The translations under genes were made by a program, and so were the position numbers. 15,531 nt of DNA from JANWLD01 sp036278875. Its GTDB lineage: Bacteria; Patescibacteriota; Saccharimonadia; Saccharimonadales; 2-12-FULL-41-12. Below, piece after piece: positions 1 to 6,247 of this stretch (position 1 is the stretch's first letter; every line of letters starts with the position of its first letter). The notes under the pieces are model-generated. The model made no database searches. It saw only the letters and a list, made by a program, of their open reading frames with translations, and was not told the DNA's origin. The stretch is taken from contig DASUKF010000009.1 of the NCBI GenBank assembly GCA_036278875.1, positions 1 through 15,531 on the forward strand, read 5' to 3'.

Positions 1-693
1 CAGGGCCTGGAGCACAAAGAGGAAATTACCGGCGCGACCGAGGTAACCATAGCCGATAAGAAGATAAACAGCCTGGTTATCAAAGAACTCTCCAAACATT
101 TTGACGATGGTATCGTAGGCGAAGAAGAAAGCACCGACAGCTACGGCATGGGCAGAAGATGGATTTGCGATCCCATAGACGGCACCAAAGCATTTGTCAT
201 AGGAGCACCGACTGCCATGTTCTCTCTCGGACTGGCGGTAGATGGCATACCGGTGCTGGGGATGGCATATGACCCGTTCTTAGATAGGATGTACTGGGCG
301 GTAAAAGACCGGGGCAGTTACTGCAATGGCCGCCGTTTGAACGTTTCGGACAAGAATCTGCCGGGCGGCTATATTATGATGCACAGCGACCCTACGAAGA
401 TAGTCAAAGACACAGAACTGATAAATAACCTGGTAAAAGCAGGCGCAAACCTGGACGCGCTTTACGGCGCCGTTTATAAATCATGCCTGGTTGCCCAGGG
501 TAGGGTTTCCGGCTATATAGAGAAAGAAGTGAACCCGCACGATATCGCCGCTACCCATATAATAGTCGAAGAGGCCGGCGGCAAGGTTACCGGCTATGAC
601 GGCAAGAAACTCGATTATAGCAAGCCTTTCAGGGGCGCTATATTATCCAACGGCCTGGTGCATGAAGCTCTTGTCAAAGCCGTTAAACAATAA
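1..693 (+). CDS. Inositol monophosphatase family protein (5' end outside window)
   Basis: The frame is open from the first base, so the start lies upstream; about 230 codons are visible, and a family length near 260-270 suggests roughly 35 residues are missing. Family motifs are clear: the metal-binding GEEES at visible residues 40-44, DPIDGTKAF at 57-65 (two metal-ligand Asp residues), and a C-terminal HDIAA followed by EEAGG, equivalent to the usual WDxAAxxxxxxEAGG. These Mg2+-dependent enzymes remove phosphate from inositol-1-phosphate, histidinol phosphate, PAP or sugar phosphates in the cytosol. The motifs do not fix the substrate, and the neighbours give no pathway hint. The stop TAA (691-693) directly abuts the stop of the convergent gene at 694 with no spacer. 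Family assignment is firm; substrate unknown. Confidence 0.93.
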   Translation, partial: QGLEHKEEITGATEVTIADKKINSLVIKELSKHFDDGIVGEEESTDSYGMGRRWICDPIDGTKAFVIGAPTAMFSLGLAVDGIPVLGMAYDPFLDRMYWAVKDRGSYCNGRRLNVSDKNLPGGYIMMHSDPTKIVKDTELINNLVKAGANLDALYGAVYKSCLVAQGRVSGYIEKEVNPHDIAATHIIVEEAGGKVTGYDGKKLDYSKPFRGAILSNGLVHEALVKAVKQ

Positions 694-1587
694 TCAATCG
701 AATTTGATACTCTTGGCTATCTCCAGCCCCGTTTTGTAAGCCATGTCCTGCTTGTAGCTGTCCGCGGGCATGACGCGTGTCTGCAGATTATCCTTCTGCT
801 GGTCGCTGCCAAATCCGCCGGCTATCAGGTAGGCTTCCGGCTCGCTGGCATAATTCGGTCCCAGAGTATCCCCTTTAATCAATTTGAATCCTCCCTGCAA
901 TATGAAATAGGCGAAATTATCCGGCGTATCCAGACCGAAATCAGTCAGATATGTATTTTTCCGCTGACTCGGTCCCGGTTCGGAGTAGCTCACTTTCTGC
1001 GAAGCCGACAACGCATAGCCTCTGCCCAGATATTTGCTATCGCTGGTCCCGGCGGTACTCATCTCAATATAAACCTTGAAATAAGTCTTGCCGCTCACTC
1101 CACTATTGTCCTCCATGTCGAACCCTGGCGATTTTACCAGGATATAATTGCCTTTTTCACTAACCTGCCAGGAATCCGGATATTTCAATTCCAGCTGAAG
1201 TATATCGCTGGTGTAATGTTTGGTAAGCGCCGTGCTGCCCAGCGCAAGCTCCTCCGGATTCGCCTGGCTGTTTTCTTCCTGGTTTTGGCTGCTTTGATTA
1301 GTTTGTGCCGGCTTATTATCAGTCTTTATGCCCGGCAGGAGCTTCCAGCCTGCGAAGACAACCACGGCTATGATGAGTAGCACAATCAGCATATAGATAA
1401 ATCTTCTTGCTATTTCCGATTTCGGCGCCCTTTCCACGGGCGAAGATGAGAGGGGGGTATGCGACAGATGCTCCTGCGGCACATCTTTTGGCACATTCAC
1501 AGGTGTTTCAGGGAGTTCTTCCTCGCTATAGGTAGGCTCCTCGTACTGGCCCGAGTGATGGATCTCCCGCTGTTCGTCGTCCGGCAT
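694..1587 (-). CDS. Single-pass membrane protein with PsbP-like extracellular domain
   Basis: A 297-residue protein in three parts. Residues 1-60 are an acidic, Pro/Glu-rich tail, presumably cytosolic. Residues about 63-84 form one hydrophobic helix, preceded by ARR (positive-inside, so type II topology). A Gln/Asn/Ser-rich linker (90-112) leads to a globular domain (about 118-297). The segment ELKYPDSWQVSEKGNYILVKSP resembles the start of PsbP/DUF1795-type domains, which often begin with a 'YPdsW' strand; this is a weak fold-level match. The start ATG has a purine-rich SD (AAGGGGG, 1595-1601 complement) 7 bases upstream. It follows the trp operon after 55 bases and may be read through from it or use a weak promoter (CATAAT near 1614-1619). 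It contains two Trp residues, unlike the trp genes upstream. Function unknown. Confidence 0.8.
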   Translation of the reverse strand: MPDDEQREIHHSGQYEEPTYSEEELPETPVNVPKDVPQEHLSHTPLSSSPVERAPKSEIARRFIYMLIVLLIIAVVVFAGWKLLPGIKTDNKPAQTNQSSQNQEENSQANPEELALGSTALTKHYTSDILQLELKYPDSWQVSEKGNYILVKSPGFDMEDNSGVSGKTYFKVYIEMSTAGTSDSKYLGRGYALSASQKVSYSEPGPSQRKNTYLTDFGLDTPDNFAYFILQGGFKLIKGDTLGPNYASEPEAYLIAGGFGSDQQKDNLQTRVMPADSYKQDMAYKTGLEIAKSIKFD

Positions 1588-1642
1588 ATGCTTGCCCCCT
1601 TTGACAAGTAATATTATGCGCTTGACAGCGTGTTATGCAAAA

Positions 1643-3853
1643 TCAATACTTCGTTTCGTCTGCGAGTTTATACATCGCCCTTATCTTTTCAGGGTCAACC
1701 TCTCCGTCCGTTTCAATACCGCTGGCCGTGTCTATGCCCAGAGGTTTTTTGGTCTTAAAAAGCTCTCCGGCAAGTGCTTCGTCCACGCCGCCGGCTATCA
1801 GACTCGGCTCGTTTACGGCTATATTTTTAGCGTCTAGTTTCTTACCGCTTCCGGGTACCGCATTGTCCAGTATGCTCAGAAAGGCTTCTTTCGGTCTTTC
1901 TTCGGCGGGTCTTATGGTCTTGATTACCGGCAGATTATAGTTTTCCAGATTTCCCTCGTGACCGGACAGCTGCAAGACCTTAATGCCCGTCTGTTCGGCT
2001 ATATGATTCACTTCTTCCGGCGGCTGGTCTTCGAACACTCCGACTGACAGCGTATTATTCACCGAAGCCGCTATTTCTCTGCCTTTTTCAACGCTTACTT
2101 TGCGCCGGCTTCTCGGGACGAAGTTTATGCCTATCATATCCACGCCCAGTTCCTCGCACAGCTTGGCATCCGCCGGGCTTCTCATACCACATAGTTTCAG
2201 AAGAGGTCTGCCTAAAAGTTCTTTTATCTTCAGCTGGGGGAAGGGATGGCGCATCAGGACCGTGCCCACAAGTATGCCATCATAATTTTTTGGTACGTCG
2301 GCATAAGTGCCGATACCGCTTTCCGCGACCTTTATGATTCCCTCAGGAATTTTGCGGGCAAGCCCTTCAAATAATCCGGTATCTATGGAAAAATCATGCA
2401 AATTGCGCGAGTTCACTCCGATTATTTCCGGTTTTATCTGTAGGGCTTTCTCAAGCTCGGCTTCCGAATGTACTTCCACCAGCACCTGCAGGCCCAATCC
2501 CAACGCATAATCATAGAGTTCTCTCAATTTTTCTTCTTGCAAAATATTTGCAATAAGCAAAATCATATCGGCACCACATGATTTTGCCTTATATATATGT
2601 TCTTTGCGGATAATGAAGTCTTTACAAAGAAGAGGCAGATTCACGGTTTTTCTAAGCAGCGTCAAATCCTCAAAGTTACCGCCGAAATCTTCCGATTCTG
2701 TAAGTACGCTTATCGCCGAAGCTCCGGCCCGTTCATAGATCCTGGCCTGTCCGGCTATGTCCAGGCTGGCGTTTATCGTTCCTTCGCTGGGACTGGCCCG
2801 CTTAATCTCGGCTATCAAACCGCCCTTGTATTTCTTGCCGGCTTCCGGCAGTTTGCCCGTCGCAGTAAAATCACGCTTATGATCGCGCGCTATTATATCG
2901 GCGAGCGCCGACGGCATACGGTAATCTTCCAAAACTTTCTTAGCCCTGCCCGACTCAAGCGACTGTTTAGCGAGCTTGTAGCATTCTTTCAAATCGTGCG
3001 ATATCTCAGCCAGATATAAGGCCATGGCGGAGTTAACCAGCACCAAGTCTGTCAGCCTGGACTTATCATCGCCGTTTATGACAGCTTCCGCCAGCATCAG
3101 GTTATCTTCCGGATCGGTAGCAATCTCGGAAAAATCCTTGACCGGTTCAACGCCTAAATCTTCGGGCCCTATATCGTACTCCCTTATAGTTCCCGACGAT
3201 AATTCAACTATATGGGTAGCTCCGTTGAGTGTTATTTCGTCCAGTCCGTCACTGCCGACGGCTACGATTACTTTTTGTTTGCCGAGCAGTCTTGAAACTT
3301 CGGCTATCAGGCGCGCATATTCGATTTTCGGAGTGCCGATAAGCTGGTTTTCGGTTCTGACCGGACTTAAAAGCGGACCCAATATGTTAAAGAAGCACGG
3401 TTTGCCCAATTCCGCCCGGACCGGTGCAAAAAATCGCATCGCCGGATGGAAACTTTTGGCATATAAAAACGCCAGGTTATACTCATTGAATCTAAGCTGG
3501 AGCTCCTGCGGGGAAAGGTTGATTGGAACATCCAGCGCACTTAGCAAATCGAAACTGCCGAACTTACCGCTGGCAGCATTATTACCATGCTTTGCGACTT
3601 TGACTCCGGCGCCGGCTACGATAAACGCGCTGATAGTACTGACGTTCAGACGCGGCAGCCCTGAACCGCCGGTGCCGCATATGTCTATGGCTCCCGGCAA
3701 ATCAGGAACTTCGGGCATCTGCCCGTACATATAATCAACGGCTTCAGCTATCTCTTCGGCCGGCGGGAAAGCGTTATCGGACAGATATTTCTTCTGTTCG
3801 TCCAAAGATAGCTTGCCATCCACGGTACGGGCCAGAAATTCTACGATTCTCAT
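1643..3853 (-). CDS. trpDCF: TrpD-TrpC-TrpF triple fusion (anthranilate phosphoribosyltransferase / indole-glycerol-phosphate synthase / PRA isomerase)
   Basis: A 736-residue fusion carrying three consecutive steps from anthranilate to indole-glycerol phosphate. Residues about 1-312 are TrpD: GTGG at 60-63, NVST at 70-73, KHGN at 88-91, HPAM at 136-139, DGLDE at 202-206. Residues about 313-545 are TrpC: AEIKRASPS from 348 (E349, K351), CKDF at 410 (K411), VEVHS (E460), GVNSRNL (N481), AESG (E511), matching the catalytic Glu/Lys/Asn/Glu set. Residues about 549-736 are TrpF: KLCGM with catalytic Cys at 555, ILDN with Asp663, and the phosphate-binding IDTASG at 707-712. The N-terminal extension of TrpC is short (about 34 residues before the first strand rather than about 45-50), and TrpD is also short at its N-terminus. 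The gene starts 4 bases after trpG, with AGAGG overlapping the last trpG codons. No Trp residue occurs anywhere in the protein. Confidence 0.95.
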   Translation of the reverse strand: MRIVEFLARTVDGKLSLDEQKKYLSDNAFPPAEEIAEAVDYMYGQMPEVPDLPGAIDICGTGGSGLPRLNVSTISAFIVAGAGVKVAKHGNNAASGKFGSFDLLSALDVPINLSPQELQLRFNEYNLAFLYAKSFHPAMRFFAPVRAELGKPCFFNILGPLLSPVRTENQLIGTPKIEYARLIAEVSRLLGKQKVIVAVGSDGLDEITLNGATHIVELSSGTIREYDIGPEDLGVEPVKDFSEIATDPEDNLMLAEAVINGDDKSRLTDLVLVNSAMALYLAEISHDLKECYKLAKQSLESGRAKKVLEDYRMPSALADIIARDHKRDFTATGKLPEAGKKYKGGLIAEIKRASPSEGTINASLDIAGQARIYERAGASAISVLTESEDFGGNFEDLTLLRKTVNLPLLCKDFIIRKEHIYKAKSCGADMILLIANILQEEKLRELYDYALGLGLQVLVEVHSEAELEKALQIKPEIIGVNSRNLHDFSIDTGLFEGLARKIPEGIIKVAESGIGTYADVPKNYDGILVGTVLMRHPFPQLKIKELLGRPLLKLCGMRSPADAKLCEELGVDMIGINFVPRSRRKVSVEKGREIAASVNNTLSVGVFEDQPPEEVNHIAEQTGIKVLQLSGHEGNLENYNLPVIKTIRPAEERPKEAFLSILDNAVPGSGKKLDAKNIAVNEPSLIAGGVDEALAGELFKTKKPLGIDTASGIETDGEVDPEKIRAMYKLADETKY

Positions 3854-3857
3854 CTGT

Positions 3858-4487
3858 TTAGGTTCCTCTTACGATATTAACAAAATTCTCCGCTATCTTT
3901 GACCCTAGCTCGGTAGCGTAGCTTTCCGGATGAAATTGCAGGCCGTATATCGGATGCTGCCTGTGGGCGATGCCCATGATTTCCCTTCCGTTTTTTTCTA
4001 CCGACTGGGAATCCGGGTCGGTCTCGGCGAATATTTCCAGTTCATCGGGCAGAGGCTTATCAGCATCTATCATAAGGCTATGGTAGCGCATCACATCTAT
4101 AGCGTCCGGTACACCGGCCAGTATAGGATTTTCTTTTATAATTTTGAGCCGCGATGTCTTTCCGTGCTGCGGCACAGGGGCTTCTTTCAGGCTTGCTCCG
4201 AAGACGGCCGCTATGCCTTGAAATCCCAGACAGATGCCTAGAACCGGCAGACCTTTGCGCCCGAAACTGTTTATTACTTGCATGTTCTTACCGAAATAAC
4301 CTTCATCCAGCGGCGTGCCCGGCCCGGGGCTGATTATTACGCCGTCGTACATACCTTGCTCCAGCCTAGACAGAAAATCCTCATCATTGCGCACGACTTC
4401 AACGCTTGCGTCAGGCAGCGCGCCGAACAGGTGCTCCAAGTTATAGGTAAAGCTATCGTAGTTGTCTATTATCAGAAGCTTACTCAC
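3858..4487 (-). CDS. trpG: Anthranilate synthase component II (glutamine amidotransferase)
   Basis: A 209-residue class I glutamine amidotransferase supplying ammonia to TrpE. Motifs: IIDNYDSFTYN at the N-terminus, oxyanion-hole SPGPGTP (53-59), nucleophile Cys86 in GICLGFQ, and the His186/Glu188 pair in QFHPES. The length is that of a stand-alone TrpG/PabA. The start is GTG (4485-4487), overlapping the trpE stop by 8 bases (GTGAGTAA), with a perfect AAGGAGG Shine-Dalgarno 6 bases upstream inside trpE. TrpG and PabA cannot be separated by motif alone; placement between trpE and trpDCF makes the tryptophan role most likely, though dual use for p-aminobenzoate is possible. It contains no Trp residue. 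Confidence 0.95.
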   Translation of the reverse strand: MSKLLIIDNYDSFTYNLEHLFGALPDASVEVVRNDEDFLSRLEQGMYDGVIISPGPGTPLDEGYFGKNMQVINSFGRKGLPVLGICLGFQGIAAVFGASLKEAPVPQHGKTSRLKIIKENPILAGVPDAIDVMRYHSLMIDADKPLPDELEIFAETDPDSQSVEKNGREIMGIAHRQHPIYGLQFHPESYATELGSKIAENFVNIVRGT

Positions 4488-5859
4488 CCGCGGCCTCCTT
4501 TATCGTCTGTTCCATGCCCGTCAGCTTGGCAACCACTTCGTCATATTCCTTTTCCGGGTCGGAGTCAAAGACGATTCCGGCGCAGGCCTGGTTGAAGCAA
4601 TCATTACCGGAGCAGAACAGTCCGCGAATCGATATAGCGAACGCGCAGTCGCCGTTCATGCTGAAGCGTCCTACCGCGCCGCCGTATGGTCCGCGCGGAC
4701 GGTCCTCGTTGCGGGATATTATCTTCATCGTTTCTATTTTGGGGGCTCCGGTCAGTACGCCACAGGGCATTATGCCCGCCAGCAGATCGAAGCTATCCTT
4801 ATCCGGTCGCATTTCTCCGGCCACATTGCTGTATATATGCTGAACATATTTGAACTTGATAATATGCATCAGCTCCTCTACCTTCACCGAGCCGTACTTG
4901 CTGACTTTGGATATGTCGTTCCTGTGCAGGTCTACCAGCATGGCGTGCTCGGCCTTTTCTTTCGGGTCGTTCAGCAGCTGGCGGGCAAGTTTCTTATCTT
5001 CTTTTTCGTCGCCTCCCCGCCTGACGGTACCTGCCGCAGGAGTAGTAAGTATCTTTCCCTCCATGGAGCTGACCACCAATTCCGGACTGGAACCGAATAC
5101 TTCGCGCTCACCGAAATGCACATAATACATATAGGGGCTAGGGTTTACTTCGCGCAGACGATTGTAGATGGCGAATTTATCGCCTTTTATATCGTAATCT
5201 TCGCGGAAGCCGACCTCTACCTGGAAACTATTGCCTTTTCTTATTTCTTGCAGGGTGCTTTCTACCGTTTCCTTGAATTTGTCTTTTTCGACTGACAGGC
5301 CTCTGCTTGTAATGGATTCTACCGTGTCCGGAGGTTCCACGCCCTGAAGCTGGCCGATTACGTTCAAAATCGTCTTGCTCCTGTTCTCGCCAAAGGTGTA
5401 ATAAACAAGTTCTTCGGTTGCGCTGTCGTATATCACCCCGTCCACATACAAGCCCATCTCAAAGAGCGGGAAGTCAGGATGTTCTTTCAAATCAAGCGCC
5501 GGTTCGAAGTAATTCGCCGCTTCGTATGAGAAGTAACCGATGAGTCCGCCCTGATACCGGGTAGCTGTCGGGATTTTAGGCAGATATTTTTTCAGCTCAT
5601 TGTACGGGTTATCCGCGGTTATTTCTTCGTCTGTCTCCTTGCCGGTTATTTTCAGTTTGTTTCCCCGGGCAGAGAATATATAAAGCGGGTCAAATCCTAT
5701 GGTGTAGTACCGGTCCTGCTGTTTCGGCAGCACCAGCGACTCGAACATATATGAAGTCTTGAAGCTGTATTTGAGCGCATAATAAAGTTTCAGATAATCC
5801 ACTCCCGGAGGCAGCTTGGTTATCTTCGGTTTGTCTTTTAGGAAACTTAGATCAATCAT
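4480..5859 (-). CDS. trpE: Anthranilate synthase component I
   Basis: A 459-residue chorismate-utilising enzyme that, with TrpG, makes anthranilate from chorismate and glutamine. The N-terminal domain has FESL at 39-42, the counterpart of the LLES motif that forms the Trp feedback site in TrpE proteins. The chorismate-binding domain has AGTVRRGG (276-283), the helix KEKAEHAMLVDLHRND (300-315), HIYSNVAG (341-348), GVLTGAPK (367-374), RGPYGGAVG (389-397), IRG (411-413) and AGIVFDSDPEKEYDE (427-441). PabB and isochorismate synthases share these motifs; the TrpR/TrpG/TrpDCF neighbours decide for TrpE. It overlaps trpR by 8 bases (ATGATTGA), so translation is probably coupled; no strong SD is seen. 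It contains no Trp in 459 residues, whereas neighbouring metabolic genes average about 1 percent. Confidence 0.95.
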   Translation of the reverse strand: MIDLSFLKDKPKITKLPPGVDYLKLYYALKYSFKTSYMFESLVLPKQQDRYYTIGFDPLYIFSARGNKLKITGKETDEEITADNPYNELKKYLPKIPTATRYQGGLIGYFSYEAANYFEPALDLKEHPDFPLFEMGLYVDGVIYDSATEELVYYTFGENRSKTILNVIGQLQGVEPPDTVESITSRGLSVEKDKFKETVESTLQEIRKGNSFQVEVGFREDYDIKGDKFAIYNRLREVNPSPYMYYVHFGEREVFGSSPELVVSSMEGKILTTPAAGTVRRGGDEKEDKKLARQLLNDPKEKAEHAMLVDLHRNDISKVSKYGSVKVEELMHIIKFKYVQHIYSNVAGEMRPDKDSFDLLAGIMPCGVLTGAPKIETMKIISRNEDRPRGPYGGAVGRFSMNGDCAFAISIRGLFCSGNDCFNQACAGIVFDSDPEKEYDEVVAKLTGMEQTIKEAAGE

Positions 5860-6121
5860 CCTGCAGCGTTTTCTTAATACCGGGTTTTCCGTATTTCAGT
5901 TCGCGACTGCCGCGGGTAACGGTAGCTATGGAAACACCCAGGGATTTAGCGATACTTCTTTGATTGTCGCCGTCCATCAGCTTTTTGAATATCTGCAAGC
6001 GTATTGCCAGTTCAGCTCTTTCCTGCGGCGTCAGTATATTTGACAGAATTTCAGACATTGTAAATTTGTCATCAATTTTACAAAGAAAATCCAAAAGCTC
6101 GTCGTCGTATCTTTTATTCAC
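5852..6121 (-). CDS. trpR: Trp operon repressor (TrpR), predicted leaderless GTG start
   Basis: A small all-helical DNA-binding protein aligning with E. coli TrpR over ILTPQERAEL...QRSIAKSLGVSIATVTRGSRELK. Numbered from the longer ATG frame (ATG at 6134-6136, 94 residues), the residues equivalent to the E. coli Trp-ligand set T44, R54 and R84 are T36, R46 and R75. DNA-contact R69, I79 and A80 correspond to R60, I70 and A71. One residue is missing in the turn before the helix-turn-helix (GDNQR versus GEMSQR). The ATG at 6136 is unlikely to be the start, because a perfect TATAAT -10 box lies just inside it (6128-6133). The transcription start predicted from that box is base 6121, the G of an in-frame GTG, giving an 89-residue leaderless product. 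First gene of the trp operon, so it is presumably autoregulated. No Trp residues. Confidence 0.88.
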   Translation of the reverse strand: MNKRYDDELLDFLCKIDDKFTMSEILSNILTPQERAELAIRLQIFKKLMDGDNQRSIAKSLGVSIATVTRGSRELKYGKPGIKKTLQDD

Positions 6122-6127
6122 CCGTTC

Positions 6128-6156
6128 ATTATACATATATTAATGTACTATTGCAA
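6128..6156 (-). promoter_or_regulatory. trp operon promoter
   Basis: Reading the minus strand: -35 TTGCAA (6151-6156, 4/6 match to TTGACA), a 17-base spacer, then a perfect -10 TATAAT (6128-6133). The expected start point 7 bases on is base 6121, a G that begins an in-frame GTG of trpR. The -35 is the exact centre of the palindromic operator, so bound repressor would occlude RNA polymerase. Confidence 0.8.
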
Positions 6157-6163
6157 TAGTACA
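6144..6163. promoter_or_regulatory. Putative TrpR operator, perfect 20-bp palindrome
   Basis: The sequence TGTACTATTGCAATAGTACA is fully self-complementary. Its outer bases GTACT...AGTAC are the same as the outer bases of the E. coli TrpR consensus (GNACT-AGTT-AACT-AGTNC); only the central eight differ (ATTG-CAAT). It sits over the -35 of the promoter driving trpR, whose protein keeps the Arg that contacts the outer G in E. coli TrpR. Assignment is by palindrome, position and similarity; binding is inferred. Confidence 0.78.
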
Positions 6164-6165
6164 AA

Positions 6166-6186
6166 TAGGGAAGTCGAGTAGGGAAG
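6166..6186. repeat. Tandem 8-bp direct repeat upstream of the trp promoter
   Basis: TAGGGAAG occurs at 6166-6173 and 6179-6186 (13-base period), reading CTTCCCTA toward trpR. The copies lie just upstream of the operator and -35, where an activator or a second regulator could bind on nearly the same helix face. No such regulator is known from this window; it could be coincidence. Confidence 0.4.
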
Positions 6187-6209
6187 AGCTAAATAATGAG
6201 TTTGCTGGC

Positions 6210-6232
6210 AATTCATTCGCAGGAAATGAATT
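6210..6232. repeat. AT-rich inverted repeat downstream of purH
   Basis: AATTCATT (6210-6217) and AATGAATT (6225-6232) are 8-base complementary arms around a 7-base loop, 15 bases past the purH stop. The stem is AT-rich and neither strand has a following T-run, so it does not qualify as an intrinsic terminator, though it might protect the purH mRNA 3' end. Confidence 0.4.
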
Positions 6233-6247
6233 ACTTAGTTTACTACT

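Noticed and set aside
1601..1627. Two plus-strand TTGACA boxes (1601-1606 and 1622-1627)
   Set aside because: No -10 box at 16-18 bases and no plus-strand gene follows; likely coincidence.
3024..3734. 236-codon plus-strand frame opposite trpDCF
   Set aside because: Fully antisense to the TrpD domain, low-complexity Ser/Pro-rich product; shadow frame.
4462..5295. 277-codon plus-strand frame opposite trpE
   Set aside because: It is antisense to a full set of conserved TrpE motifs, has no recognisable domain and no SD or promoter; it is a shadow frame.
6134..6136. ATG as start of trpR
   Set aside because: A perfect -10 box begins right after it and the predicted transcript starts downstream at the in-frame GTG.
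5852..6136. YerC/YecD-type TrpR-like protein of unknown ligand
   Set aside because: All three E. coli TrpR Trp-ligand equivalents and the TRGS motif are present, and the gene heads a trp operon, favouring a true tryptophan repressor.
6210..6232. Intrinsic terminator for purH
   Set aside because: The stem is 8 bp and AT-rich, and neither strand has a T-run after it.
6137..6247. Trp attenuator or leader peptide upstream of trpE/trpR
   Set aside because: No short frame with Trp codons, no T-box-like or terminator/antiterminator structure was seen, and the mRNA is predicted to begin at the trpR start codon.
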